A stretch of DNA of 64,000 nucleotides, from assembly GCF_004661485.1 (NCBI RefSeq), contig NZ_PQVH01000010.1, positions 54,681-118,680 on the forward strand. Reading direction: 5' to 3'. Position 1 is the first letter of the stretch; each line of letters starts with the position of its first letter. Positions 1 through 8,869 of the stretch are shown here, in pieces. Below the pieces are notes generated by a model that did not search any database, was not told where the DNA came from, and worked only from the letters and a program-made list of their open reading frames with translations. The position numbers were made by a program, and so were the translations under genes. The stretch comes from Methylotenera oryzisoli. GTDB taxonomy: Bacteria; Pseudomonadota; Gammaproteobacteria; Burkholderiales; Methylophilaceae.

Positions 1-1
1 A

Positions 2-418
2 GCGATTGGTGAGCATGAAAACTCGGCACGTATGGCGGAGTTTCTACGTTTGAAGGTAGAGGGAATATTAGAGTGCGGCGAGCTTATCGTGGTGACGCTA
101 TGCGACAAACGTGAGGAACATATCTTTGGCCGTAGAACCTTGCCGGAGATGGATATTGCCTCCGTCAGCTGTGCGATACAGAACATGTGGCTAGCCTCGC
201 GTGCTGAGGGTTTGGGCATGGGCTGGGTTTCTATTTTCGACCCTGTAGAGTTAGGTACATTACTCAATATGCCAACGGGGGCTAAGCCAGTGGCCATTTT
301 ATGCCTAGGCCATGTCAATTCTTTTTACAAAGAACCGATGCTGATAGAAACCGGCTGGAAACAGGCCAAGCCACTTGCGGATATGGTGATGGAAAATCAG
401 TGGAAAAGTACAGAATGA
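2..418 (+). CDS. bluB: 5,6-dimethylbenzimidazole synthase BluB, C-terminal part
   Basis: The frame is open from base 2 and runs to TGA at 416-418; the 5' part lies outside the window. The visible 138 residues match the C-terminal half of BluB, the flavin-destroying nitroreductase-fold enzyme that converts FMNH2 and O2 to 5,6-dimethylbenzimidazole, the lower ligand of cobalamin. Family-like segments include the SVSCAIQNMWLASRAEGLGMGWVS stretch (first part SVSCAIQNMWLA) and the late PVAILCLGHV segment. The stop overlaps the next start by 4 bp (ATGA), so it is translationally coupled to the BtuF-like gene. CobT, which uses the DMB product, lies at about 11.3 kb. The start and N-terminal FMN-binding residues cannot be assessed. 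Confidence 0.88.
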   Translation, partial: AIGEHENSARMAEFLRLKVEGILECGELIVVTLCDKREEHIFGRRTLPEMDIASVSCAIQNMWLASRAEGLGMGWVSIFDPVELGTLLNMPTGAKPVAILCLGHVNSFYKEPMLIETGWKQAKPLADMVMENQWKSTE

Positions 419-1221
419 AATATCCGCAACGGATTGTATGCCTCACCACCGAGCCTACTGAAGTACTGTACCTGCTGGGTGAACAGGCGCGTATTGTTGG
501 CATCTCCGGCTTTACCACCCGCCCCGCCATTGCACGTAAAGAAAAGCCAAAAATCGCTGCATTTACCAGCGCTAAGATTGATAAAATATTGGCGCTCAAG
601 CCGGACTTAGTGATTGGCTTCTCCAACCTGCAGGCCGATATTGCAGCATCTCTGATTCGCGCTGGGGTAGAAGTGCATATCTTTAACCAGCGCTCGATTG
701 CACAAATGCTGAACATGATTGCCACTGTAGGCAGCTTGGTTGGCGCCTCGGAGAAAGCGTTTAAACTAATTGCTGAGCTTGAAAATACCATACAGCTGGC
801 AAAGGATACAGCCTCTCAATTACCAGCAAAACCAGTGGTCTATTTTGAAGAGTGGAACGACCCCATGATTTGCAGTATCAAATGGGCTGCTGAGCTGATT
901 GAAATCGCAGGCGGTAAGGATTGCTTTCCGGAGCTATCGCAGTTTCACAGTGCAAAAGACAGAACCGTGCAAGCCAGCCAAGTGATAGAGCGCCAGCCTG
1001 ACATCATCATCGGCTCATGGTGCGGCAAAAAGTTTCAGCCTGAACAGGTCATCGCTAGAGAAGGATGGGATACCATTCCTGCCGTTAAAAATGGCTTGGT
1101 CTTTGAAATTAAATCGGCGGATATTTTGCAGCCGGGGCCATCACTGATTACCCACGGCTTGCAACAAGTACAGGCCATTATCCAGCAATGGGCTTTGGCA
1201 CACAGCAACAATAGGAACTAA
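415..1221 (+). CDS. BtuF-like cobalamin-binding protein lacking an export signal
   Basis: A 268-residue protein of the helical-backbone periplasmic binding fold (BtuF/FhuD class). It opens directly with MKYPQRIVCLTTEPTEVLYLL, the first beta strand and helix of the fold, and IDKILALKPDLVIG is the usual following segment. No hydrophobic signal peptide precedes it. The frame stays open upstream to 301, but that stretch lies inside bluB, and the ATG at 415 overlaps the bluB stop. No BtuC or BtuD gene is adjacent. The family binds corrinoids for BtuCD import; without a signal this member may be a cytoplasmic corrinoid-binding protein, or export is not obvious from sequence. Family assignment is confident, role less so. 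Confidence 0.8.
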   Translation: MKYPQRIVCLTTEPTEVLYLLGEQARIVGISGFTTRPAIARKEKPKIAAFTSAKIDKILALKPDLVIGFSNLQADIAASLIRAGVEVHIFNQRSIAQMLNMIATVGSLVGASEKAFKLIAELENTIQLAKDTASQLPAKPVVYFEEWNDPMICSIKWAAELIEIAGGKDCFPELSQFHSAKDRTVQASQVIERQPDIIIGSWCGKKFQPEQVIAREGWDTIPAVKNGLVFEIKSADILQPGPSLITHGLQQVQAIIQQWALAHSNNRN

Positions 1222-1222
1222 C

Positions 1223-1750
1223 ATGGCTACACACCTTATTTTAGGCGGCGCACGCTCCGGCAAAAGCGCCTTTGCAGAAAAACTGGCTTTGGCATCTGGT
1301 CAGCCGGTCACTTATATTGCCACGGCACAAGTGTACGATACCGAATTTGGCGCACGCGTTGACCAACACAAAACACGTCGTCCTGCGCATTGGACAACGG
1401 TAGAGCAGTCTTTTAACCTAGCTGAAGCGCTGCAAACCCATGCCAAAGCAGACAGCTGTATTATTGTAGATTGCCTCACGCTATGGCTGGCGCAATGCAT
1501 ATGCCCAGACTGTGACCGCCCAGAAAATTTAGAATGGCAGCATGAGCGCAGCCGCTTATTAGAAGTTTTACCCAAACTGGAAGGCACAATATTGCTGGTT
1601 AGCAATGAGGTGGGCATGGGCATTGTGCCCTTAGGTGAAATTAACCGTCAGTTTCAGGATGAACAAGGCCGCCTCAACCAAGCAGTGGCCCAGTGTGTTA
1701 ATAAGGTGAGCTTTATTGCAGCAGGCTTGCCTCTTACTCTTAAAGGGTAA
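1223..1750 (+). CDS. cobU: Adenosylcobinamide kinase / guanylyltransferase
   Basis: A 175-residue CobU/CobP protein, the usual length. It phosphorylates adenosylcobinamide and transfers GMP to give AdoCbi-GDP, the substrate of CobS (10.5-11.3 kb). The P-loop GGARSGKS is at residues 8-15. The DQHKTRRPAHW segment holds His49, the likely counterpart of the guanylylated His in characterised CobU. CLTLWL and VSNEVGMGIVP segments complete the signature. It starts one base after the BtuF-like stop, so it belongs to the bluB-btuF-like-cobU operon. No defects are seen. Confidence 0.95.
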   Translation: MATHLILGGARSGKSAFAEKLALASGQPVTYIATAQVYDTEFGARVDQHKTRRPAHWTTVEQSFNLAEALQTHAKADSCIIVDCLTLWLAQCICPDCDRPENLEWQHERSRLLEVLPKLEGTILLVSNEVGMGIVPLGEINRQFQDEQGRLNQAVAQCVNKVSFIAAGLPLTLKG

Positions 1751-1767
1751 CTATTTAAAGGATAAAT

Positions 1768-1980
1768 ATGGAAACAACGACTTTTGAACTACAAGGTGAA
1801 TTTATCGAACTTTGTAACCTATTAAAACTTGCAGGCATTGCCAATAGCGGCGGCCAAGGCAAAGTGATGGTGAGTGATGGCATCGTACAAGTGGATGGCA
1901 ATATTGAAACCAGACGCACTGCAAAAATACGCTCAGGCCAAGTGGTAGAGTGCTTAGGGCAAACGGTAAAAGTGCTGTAA
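1768..1980 (+). CDS. Small S4-domain RNA-binding protein (YbcJ-like)
   Basis: A 70-residue protein that is almost entirely one S4-like RNA-binding fold: FIELCNLLKLAGIANSGGQ, then VMVSDGIVQVDGNIETRR, ending with the beta hairpin GQVVECLGQTVKVL. This matches the YbcJ/RqcP-like family of stand-alone S4 proteins, which bind structured RNA or ribosomal particles; the exact target is unknown. An AAAGGAT ribosome-binding site sits a few bases before ATG. It follows cobU by 17 bp and is probably co-transcribed, although no B12 role is evident. The gene is followed by a strong inverted repeat (1981-1999). Confidence 0.8.
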   Translation: METTTFELQGEFIELCNLLKLAGIANSGGQGKVMVSDGIVQVDGNIETRRTAKIRSGQVVECLGQTVKVL

Positions 1981-1999
1981 GCGCTATTTGAAATAGCGC
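1981..1999 (+). terminator. Inverted repeat after the S4 gene, possible weak terminator
   Basis: A 9-bp perfect inverted repeat (GCGCTATTT / AAATAGCGC) with a one-base centre begins right after the S4 stop codon. No T-tract follows, so it is not a canonical intrinsic terminator. It may stabilise the mRNA 3' end or separate this operon from the convergent PepSY gene that ends at 2059. Confidence 0.35.
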
Positions 2000-2058
2000 G
2001 AACTATAAGTAGAGCGTTATAAGGTCACTTACTATTTACTGCCTATTATCAGCGTGAG

Positions 2059-3555
2059 CTATGACCACTTTCTGCGCACTCTGCGCCAGCCTAGCACGAT
2101 ACCGGCCACGGTGAGTAGCACGCCACCTGCCGACAGGATGAAAATGGTGATTCTACGCGCCAGCAATCTGTCACCCAATGGCGGAATGTCCATCCGATGC
2201 AAGCCATTAAATAGCCAGCGATACACGCGGCTATTACTATCTTGTGATGCCAGTATTTTAGTAGTACGTGCATCAACGTAATAAGTGGTGTTTAAGGCAT
2301 CTGCAAACGCAATACGTAACACCTTAGGTGTTATTTGTGCATCCTGATTAAAATATAAATCACCGTTGCTAAGCCAGTGTGCAGAAGCCACCGCCCCATA
2401 GGCGCCAAGTTTACTCGCCTGCGCTTGCAATACGGCAGCGGAGAATGATGTAACGGGTACACCTGACTGGGGATCAATCAGCGACTCCTGCTGTTCATTT
2501 CTGGTCAATAGATAAGAGTGGCCGGCAAATCTCAGCCATTCAATTTCCTTAATACCAGTAAGTGAACGATTGGCTGTGGATGAAACTAATGGCAGCTTCA
2601 TGTCCTGCACGGTCAGTTTGGCACCTGCCCAGCGCGCGGACTCTTCAGCACTCAATGACCGATCTGAAAACCAGCCGAATGGTGTTAAAGAAAGCCAACC
2701 GCTCAATAGCCATGTCATACAGAAAACACCCGCATTTAAGCCGACAATATGATGCCAGCGCGCCCAGCCACGGTAGGGCGTAACCCGGTCATGGCTATAG
2801 CGTCGATTAAAACGTATACGCTGTATGCCCAGCCATAACCCCAAGCTTGTCAGTACTACCCCGGCAAAGGCTAACCACAACACAATCTGCCGCCAAATCT
2901 CTCGCTCCATGCGTAAGGGAGTAAAGTAAATCCAGTGAATCACTGAACCTAGCCAACTCCACGCTCGCTCAGTGCCCTTTGTATCCAGCACCACCTCACC
3001 GGTATGGCTAGCAACATAAAGCTCACTCGCCTCAGCATCATCCAGCGCAACACGGTATAAGGGTCGGTGCTCATTCAAGCTAGAAGAAATAGACCATTGG
3101 TCATGATTAATCAATGTAACTGCCATTGCTTTTGCATTGCCTTGGAATTGCTCTGCAATTCTCGTAGCCTCTGCTTTTGCAGTTTCATTGGATTTATCTT
3201 TAATAGGTTTGTCTTGAACAGACTTAACCTGTATGTGCTCATTTGGACTAGCATCCGCCCACACCGAGAGCCACAGCCCATTTTGCAAGAAATAGTAAGC
3301 AGGCCTATGCTCCCGCATGGCTAACCTGACGCGTTCCGGCTCACCTTGCTTGCCCGTTAACGCCCATGCCTGCGCCACATCAAGCTTTACCTGTTGCAGT
3401 GCTAAATCATCCAAATGGCTTAACCGCTCGGCCGAGGTAAGCTGCGGATAAGCTACAAACAACATCACGAGGCCAGATAAGAACCAAAGCAATATAAACA
3501 GCCCCAGCCCAATACCTAGCCAACGATGCGTCAGATGTAAGTAACGCAGCTTCAC
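2059..3555 (-). CDS. PepSY-associated TM-helix membrane protein
   Basis: A 498-residue inner-membrane protein of the PepSY_TM family. Helix 1 is at about 12-35 (WLGIGLGLFILLWFLSGLVM), two helices lie near 220-290 and a last one near 465-487, followed by a basic tail. The large loop between helices 1 and 2 and the one after helix 3 are PepSY-like extracytoplasmic domains. Family members are usually encoded beside TonB-dependent siderophore receptors and some act as ferric-siderophore reductases. It starts 38 bp after the receptor gene on the same strand, so both probably lie under the cobalamin riboswitch at about 6.1 kb. Substrate is not known. Confidence 0.82.
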   Translation of the reverse strand: MKLRYLHLTHRWLGIGLGLFILLWFLSGLVMLFVAYPQLTSAERLSHLDDLALQQVKLDVAQAWALTGKQGEPERVRLAMREHRPAYYFLQNGLWLSVWADASPNEHIQVKSVQDKPIKDKSNETAKAEATRIAEQFQGNAKAMAVTLINHDQWSISSSLNEHRPLYRVALDDAEASELYVASHTGEVVLDTKGTERAWSWLGSVIHWIYFTPLRMEREIWRQIVLWLAFAGVVLTSLGLWLGIQRIRFNRRYSHDRVTPYRGWARWHHIVGLNAGVFCMTWLLSGWLSLTPFGWFSDRSLSAEESARWAGAKLTVQDMKLPLVSSTANRSLTGIKEIEWLRFAGHSYLLTRNEQQESLIDPQSGVPVTSFSAAVLQAQASKLGAYGAVASAHWLSNGDLYFNQDAQITPKVLRIAFADALNTTYYVDARTTKILASQDSNSRVYRWLFNGLHRMDIPPLGDRLLARRITIFILSAGGVLLTVAGIVLGWRRVRRKWS

Positions 3556-3592
3556 ATCACAACTTTATGGTTAATCATCATAAACCTAGTAC

Positions 3593-5713
3593 TTAAAAAG
3601 CCAACTCAGCAGTAAGCTCAATACGTCTAGATTCGCCTAAAATAAATTGCTGCGTATCGTATGAGACCGGCGCATAGAGTTTATTTGTCAGGTTACGTAA
3701 ATTGCCTCTCAGCGTAGCCTTTGGGTGAACGCGCCATGCAATACTCGCATCATAGACCGTATAGCCTTGCATGGTAGAAGTGTTGGCATTATTTGCATAA
3801 CGTTTACCCACCATGCGTGCACCTACACCAGCCTCCCAGCTTGCTTGTTGGTAATAAACCCAGGCGTTGGCTATTTTTTCAGGCACGTCGGTTGGTGTTT
3901 TACCCGCACGAGAAACACTAACAGCAGGGTCACCCACAGATTCAACCAGCTCATCGTAACGCGCATCAAGCAAAGCCATATTCAAATCAGTACGCCAATG
4001 ATTCACTGGGAACAAGGTTGCAGACAGCTCAACCCCGCGTGATGACTGCTTGCCGCCCTGCACTCTGAGCGTTGGGTTACTTGGGTCACGCGTGATAATG
4101 TCATCTTTTGCAATATGGTAAACCGCAAAAGTCAGTTCACCCTTACCCTCAGGTAGCGCGTGTTTAACACCAAACTCAGTTTGCTGTGCTGACGTTAGTT
4201 TAAATGCGCTGTTTCTTGGCCTTAACGTCACAATAGACGATACCGGGTCAGAACCCTGACTATACTGGCCATAGAATGCGGTGTTTGGCGTAGTTTGGTA
4301 AACCGCACCTAACCTGTAAGAAAACGGTGAGTAATCTTTATCTGTACTCGCCGTAGTCAGGCGGCTCTCATGGTCTACATTAATCCAATCCTGACGCAAA
4401 CCAGCACTTAATTTGAGCTGATTGGTAACATCAAAGGCATCCTCTACAAATAAAGACTGCTGTACGGTTTTAGACACAAAGTCCAGCGCAGTAGGGTCTA
4501 TGGTCTGGAAGTAACCAGGGGTAAAGTTCTTGATGGCAACGTTACTGCTAGGGTCGTTGTCATGATAGAAATTGTCAAAATATTTAAAATCTACACGCGC
4601 GACTTCATAGCCTGCAGACCAACGGTTTTTATGGCCAAAAGCATCTGCAATTGAAGTCAACGCAAAGCGGTTACCAATTTGTTTCTGCTGATGCTTAATC
4701 TCAGTGTAGCCAGAGCGGTCAACCGTATTGCTGGCGTTATCAATTGAGAAGTACTCAACATTGCGCCAATGGCGATGCGCATTAAACCAGTAGCTCACAT
4801 TACTTAATTTAAGCGCGTCAGATAATTCCCACTCAACTTTTGCACGTAAACGGTCTTCAGTGAAGCTTTGTTTATCATCGCTAATGTTGTAGTTTTCCTT
4901 ACGTAATGATGAGTCTATGCGCCCATTACGTAATGGAATACCGGTATAGCGGGTCGGTGATTCATCTGAGTGATCAAAGGTAACGTTAATGCGCAGCTTA
5001 TCTGTGGGGCTAAGTAGCAAGTTGGTCATGATTTTCTGACTATCATGTTCACCACGGTCTACATAGCCATTGCCTCCGGTAATCGAGGCATCTGCCCTAA
5101 ATGCACCAATTTCACCCACAGCCCCGGTGCCACCCACTGCGGCCCTATATTCACCGCGTGAGCCAGTGCCAACCAGTGCCTGCAGTGAGCTGTCGCGACT
5201 AGGCGCTTTACGTATGCTGTTAACAATACCTCCCACCGTGCCATCGCCAAACATAACAGAAGCCGGCCCGCGTAGTACTTCAACACGTTGGTAGCCCCAA
5301 GTATCAGATGGGTAAGTAAGGGTGCCTGCAGCGGTAAGCAAACGGATACCATCTTCAGCCTGCCCTACAGAATCGTTACCAGTAAAGCCACGTGCAGAGT
5401 AAGCCACGCCAGAGCCAAGGTTGCTGATATCAGAAATACCTGTGGTACGAGAAACCGCCTCATGGATATTAATATCTCCACGCATGCGGATGGTTTCTAT
5501 CTCTAGTGTTTCCACGCTGGCTGGCACTTCAATCGCTTTCAGGCCTAACCTGCTCGCCGTGCTATTGGGCTGTTTAAGGTTAAGTGCATTTCCACGATCC
5601 AAAGTAGACTCAACGCTCACCTCCATGAGCTCTACTGCCGCTTCATCAGCCAGAGCCAGATGCGGCAACGCAGCCATAACAGCCGCAGTGATTAATTGAT
5701 TGCTTTTAAGCAT
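3593..5713 (-). CDS. TonB-dependent receptor, siderophore-receptor type, B12-riboswitch controlled
   Basis: A 706-residue outer-membrane receptor. The N-terminus is a Sec signal (about 1-22, ending ALA-DEA). A plug domain at about 55-165 carries the typical RVEVLRGPASVMFGDGTVGG stretch. A 22-strand barrel follows and ends in the C-terminal Phe of outer-membrane barrels. It looks like the FhuE/FpvA siderophore-receptor subfamily rather than compact BtuB. The ribosome-binding site AGGGAG lies about 11 nt upstream of ATG. The 310-nt leader begins with a cobalamin aptamer (6020-6215), so expression should fall when adenosyl- or methylcobalamin is abundant. That suggests a corrinoid or other B12-linked cargo; this is inference. 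Confidence 0.88.
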   Translation of the reverse strand: MLKSNQLITAAVMAALPHLALADEAAVELMEVSVESTLDRGNALNLKQPNSTASRLGLKAIEVPASVETLEIETIRMRGDINIHEAVSRTTGISDISNLGSGVAYSARGFTGNDSVGQAEDGIRLLTAAGTLTYPSDTWGYQRVEVLRGPASVMFGDGTVGGIVNSIRKAPSRDSSLQALVGTGSRGEYRAAVGGTGAVGEIGAFRADASITGGNGYVDRGEHDSQKIMTNLLLSPTDKLRINVTFDHSDESPTRYTGIPLRNGRIDSSLRKENYNISDDKQSFTEDRLRAKVEWELSDALKLSNVSYWFNAHRHWRNVEYFSIDNASNTVDRSGYTEIKHQQKQIGNRFALTSIADAFGHKNRWSAGYEVARVDFKYFDNFYHDNDPSSNVAIKNFTPGYFQTIDPTALDFVSKTVQQSLFVEDAFDVTNQLKLSAGLRQDWINVDHESRLTTASTDKDYSPFSYRLGAVYQTTPNTAFYGQYSQGSDPVSSIVTLRPRNSAFKLTSAQQTEFGVKHALPEGKGELTFAVYHIAKDDIITRDPSNPTLRVQGGKQSSRGVELSATLFPVNHWRTDLNMALLDARYDELVESVGDPAVSVSRAGKTPTDVPEKIANAWVYYQQASWEAGVGARMVGKRYANNANTSTMQGYTVYDASIAWRVHPKATLRGNLRNLTNKLYAPVSYDTQQFILGESRRIELTAELAF

Positions 5714-5957
5714 TATTTTTATACTCCCTGATACGCATTCAAATCAACATGACCAACCGTCATGTACGTTTTGCAGTAGTATTTGAATAGGAGCAGGACA
5801 GTAACTATAGACAGACTAAGCGATATCTAAGCCGACGATCATATGCACATGCATGCTGATTCATGCATAAGCGCATAGCCACATTTGCTGGTGAGGCAAA
5901 TCAACCAAGGACTCTTTGATAACCACTGGGATACTCTGTGAATATATTAATGTGTAA

Positions 5958-5975
5958 GCGAAATAATTATTTCGC
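5958..5975. repeat. 18-bp perfect palindrome in the receptor leader
   Basis: GCGAAATAATTATTTCGC is a perfect palindrome between the riboswitch and the receptor start codon. Just upstream in the mRNA (5986-6000) is a small GC-rich hairpin (arms AGGGCG / CGTCCT, one G-U pair). Neither has a U-tract. They may be part of the riboswitch expression platform, or the palindrome may be a protein operator. Confidence 0.4.
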
Positions 5976-6019
5976 CATTTTACTCAGGACGCCCCGCCCT
6001 AATTCAAACATTACGACTA

Positions 6020-6215
6020 CATCAAGGCAGGTCTCCTGACTCTCGGGTTGCGGCCTGATTCGCTGCCTTCCCAAATCTAACGACTCAGTGGCTAAGGGTG
6101 CGAACAAACTATCCGATTACAGTTGCGGGGGCAGTACTGGAATAAGCACAAAGACTTTCACGTCAAATGCGCCGCACCAGATTCCCTATTAATCAACCAG
6201 AGTGAAACTCTAGCT
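6020..6215 (-). promoter_or_regulatory. Cobalamin riboswitch
   Basis: On the - strand the conserved blocks occur in order: AATAGGGAATCTGGTGCGGC (about 6190-6171), CCCCGCAACTGTAATCGG (about 6130-6113), GCCACTG (about 6092-6086), GGGAAGGC (about 6072-6065) and the B12-box core CGAGAGTCAGGAGACCTGCC (about 6044-6025). These are the hallmarks of the cobalamin aptamer (btuB leader family). It is transcribed towards the TonB receptor starting at 5713. cobQ lies upstream on the same strand but is separated from it by its own terminator. Exact P1 boundaries are approximate. Confidence 0.95.
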
Positions 6216-6342
6216 AAACCTTAATCGCCGCAGTTTAGATTTTTAGGGGGTTAAAGTCAAGTTTTGATAAAAATATCAATAAGATGCAAGTTGCCTGATG
6301 CCATCTGTTTGCAGAGATAGCGGAGATATTAAGATAAGCGAC

Positions 6343-6367
6343 AAAAAAAGTACTCAGTAAGTACTTT
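6343..6367 (-). terminator. Intrinsic terminator of cobQ
   Basis: On the - strand an 8-bp stem (AAAGTACT / AGTACTTT, 5-nt loop) runs straight into a run of Ts. It lies about 60 nt after the cobQ stop and upstream of the riboswitch, so it insulates the riboswitch-receptor unit from cobQ transcription. Confidence 0.75.
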
Positions 6368-6425
6368 CTCTATAGCCACATTCTGCTTACAGTCACAAAG
6401 GCCGTTGTAAAGCCTCACAATGACA

Positions 6426-7907
6426 TTAAAAGGCTAAGCTGGCAGGCTTGGAAATTGTTAATCCTATCGCATTCCAATCCAAATGCTGCTCTACACAATC
6501 AGCTAAGCGATTCAGCTCGTCGTTTTTAAATTGCTCATAATCAAAGTGCAGGTCTGCATGCAGGCCTGCCCATGCCAGCCAAGCTGCGCATGCTTCTTTG
6601 TGGTCAAATAAGCCGTGCAAATAGGTACCGGCAATTTGCTGGTCAGGCGACATTGCTCCCTCTGGACGGTTTTCAAGATAAAGTGCTGGCGTGTTAAGTG
6701 CTGCGCCAGTTGTCACGCCCATATGAATTTCGTAGCCAGCGACCTGCGCATCCGTAAACGCCAAATGTCCGGATATTTGTTTTAATTGCTTGGTTCGCTC
6801 CAAAGTAGTTTCCATGTCTAGCCAGCCCAAGCCAAGGCTAGAACCAGCATTTCCTTCTATGGCATAAGGGTCATGGATATCTCTTCCCAGCATCTGGAAA
6901 CCGCCACAAATGCCTAAGACCTTGCCGCCATAGCGCAAATGGCGAGTGAGCGCTTGCTCCCAACCGTTGGCACGTAAAAACTCAAGGTCTCCTCGTACGT
7001 TCTTGCTACCGGGCAATATCATCAGGTCAGCAGATGGAATCTCTTCGTTAATTTTAACAAACTGGAAATCTACCTGAGGGTGCAAACGCAGTGCATCAAA
7101 ATCGGTGTGATTACTGATGTGGGGAATCACTGGCACCACTACTTTGAGGCGTCCACGCTTAGCTCCTGCCGTTACCTGCTGGCTAACAGGCACAGAATCT
7201 TCTGCCTCGATATGCAAGCCATGCAAATACGGCAATACGCCTAATACCGGTTTACCAGTTTCCTGAGTCAGCCAATCCAGCCCAGGTTGCAATAAGGCAA
7301 TATCGCCACGAAAGCGGTTAATTACAAAGCCAATCACACGTGCCCGCTCGCTATTTGACAGCAAAGCCATAGTACCTACAATGTGGGCAAATACACCACC
7401 GCGGTCAATATCTGCAATTAAAATCACAGGACAATCGACTGCCTCAGCAAAGCCCATGTTGGCAATATCACGGTCTCGCAGATTAATCTCAGCCGGACTA
7501 CCTGCGCCCTCTACCACCACACACTCGTATTGCGACTTTAATCGCTCCCAAGATTCCAGCACGGCACGCATGGCCGTTGGCTTATAAGCGTGGTAGCTCA
7601 TGGCCTCCAAGTTGCACGCGACCTTGCCATGCACGATCACCTGACAGCCAGTATCCGAGTTGGGCTTAAGCAGTACCGGGTTCATATCGGTATGCGGTGC
7701 TAACCCACAAGCTTGCGCCTGCACGGCCTGCGCACGCCCTATCTCGCCACCATCCACCGTCACCGCTGAGTTTAACGCCATATTTTGCGGCTTGAATGGG
7801 GCTACTTTAACGCCTCTGCGATACAATACACGGCATATCGCTGCAACCAGCGTACTTTTGCCGGCATCTGATGTCGTTCCCTGAACCATAAGTGATTTAA
7901 ATGTCAT
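6426..7907 (-). CDS. cobQ: Adenosylcobyric acid synthase (glutamine-hydrolysing)
   Basis: A 493-residue CobQ/CbiP protein of normal length. It amidates four side chains of adenosylcobyrinic a,c-diamide to give adenosylcobyric acid. The N-terminal dethiobiotin-synthetase-like ATPase starts [13 protein letters not shown] (P-loop variant at about 10-19) and includes [20 protein letters not shown]. The C-terminal class I glutamine amidotransferase has the nucleophile Cys in [10 protein letters not shown] and a C-terminal TYLHGLFDH with the catalytic His. It is divergent from cbiB and the two coding sequences overlap head to head by 7 bp. No truncation is seen. Confidence 0.97.
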   Translation of the reverse strand: MTFKSLMVQGTTSDAGKSTLVAAICRVLYRRGVKVAPFKPQNMALNSAVTVDGGEIGRAQAVQAQACGLAPHTDMNPVLLKPNSDTGCQVIVHGKVACNLEAMSYHAYKPTAMRAVLESWERLKSQYECVVVEGAGSPAEINLRDRDIANMGFAEAVDCPVILIADIDRGGVFAHIVGTMALLSNSERARVIGFVINRFRGDIALLQPGLDWLTQETGKPVLGVLPYLHGLHIEAEDSVPVSQQVTAGAKRGRLKVVVPVIPHISNHTDFDALRLHPQVDFQFVKINEEIPSADLMILPGSKNVRGDLEFLRANGWEQALTRHLRYGGKVLGICGGFQMLGRDIHDPYAIEGNAGSSLGLGWLDMETTLERTKQLKQISGHLAFTDAQVAGYEIHMGVTTGAALNTPALYLENRPEGAMSPDQQIAGTYLHGLFDHKEACAAWLAWAGLHADLHFDYEQFKNDELNRLADCVEQHLDWNAIGLTISKPASLAF

Positions 7908-8869
7908 TTGATTATTATCCCATTATCAGCATCTATAGCACAGCCCTAGCGGTGATTACTGCGGTTTTGTTAGATGCGCTACTAGGCGAGCCTAAGCGCT
8001 GGCACCCGCTCGTCGGTTTTGGCTGGATGGCAAACAAAATAGAACATGCGCTCAATCGCAACATGTGGCCATGCCTTGCCCGTTTGGCAGGGCTGAGCGC
8101 ATGGCTTTTATTATTACTGCCGTTTACCGCGGTCAGCTACCTTGCTCAACATACCCCGTTTGCATGGCTGGCCGATGTTACTTTGCTTTATTTGGCCATC
8201 GGTGCACAAAGCCTCAGCCAGCATGCACTACAAGTACACGCCCCGCTGTCAGAGGGCGACCTGCCGCAGGCTAGGCATGCCATTAGCATGATTGTGAGCC
8301 GTGACACTTCGCAATTAAACGAAACTGAAATTGCCACCGCCACGGTAGAATCAGTACTGGAAAATGGTAATGACGCCATATTTGGCGCGATTCTCTGGTT
8401 TGTATTATTTGGCGGCGCGGGCGCTGTGCTGTTCAGGTTAGCCAACACATTAGACGCCATGTGGGGCTACAGAACCCCGCGTTTTTTATATTTTGGCTGG
8501 GCTGCCGCGCGTTTAGATGATATTTTAAACTTAATCCCAGCGCGCCTCACCGCGCTAAGTTACGCCTTATGCGGCCATACCCAAAGTGCATTAAAATGCT
8601 GGATGGCACAATCCAGCACTTGGTACAGCCCCAATGCAGGGCCGGTCATGTCGGCAGGCGCAGGCGCGCTACAGGTGCAGCTCGGTGGTAATGCCGTGTA
8701 TCATGGCACAACCAAGCAGCGGCCTACGCTAGGCATGGGCGCATCAGCCAATACGCAACATATTTTAAGCGCGACCAAGCTAGTCAAACGCAGTATCGCG
8801 CTATGGTGTTTAGTGATTATTGCGGTATCTATCTTGATGCATATTAAAGGAAGCCTGACCCTTGCTTGA
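7901..8869 (+). CDS. cbiB: Adenosylcobinamide-phosphate synthase, membrane protein
   Basis: A 322-residue CbiB/CobD-type integral membrane enzyme. It joins the aminopropanol (or its phosphate) to adenosylcobyric acid. The N-terminal [20 protein letters not shown] motif is diagnostic, and several hydrophobic helices follow. [19 protein letters not shown] and [23 protein letters not shown] are conserved loops. The ATG at 7901 makes the reading frame overlap the divergent cobQ start by 7 bp; a GTG about 50 bp downstream ([14 protein letters not shown]) is a possible alternative start. The 3' end overlaps cobD by 8 bp, so the two enzymes are coupled and act in succession. Confidence 0.93.
   Translation: MSFDYYPIISIYSTALAVITAVLLDALLGEPKRWHPLVGFGWMANKIEHALNRNMWPCLARLAGLSAWLLLLLPFTAVSYLAQHTPFAWLADVTLLYLAIGAQSLSQHALQVHAPLSEGDLPQARHAISMIVSRDTSQLNETEIATATVESVLENGNDAIFGAILWFVLFGGAGAVLFRLANTLDAMWGYRTPRFLYFGWAAARLDDILNLIPARLTALSYALCGHTQSALKCWMAQSSTWYSPNAGPVMSAGAGALQVQLGGNAVYHGTTKQRPTLGMGASANTQHILSATKLVKRSIALWCLVIIAVSILMHIKGSLTLA

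Noticed and set aside
301..414. N-terminal extension of the BtuF-like protein
   Set aside because: This extension lies within bluB in another frame; ATG 415 overlaps the bluB stop and starts the fold properly.
2054..2281. 75-codon + strand frame inside the PepSY gene
   Set aside because: Antisense shadow of a well-supported gene; no domain.
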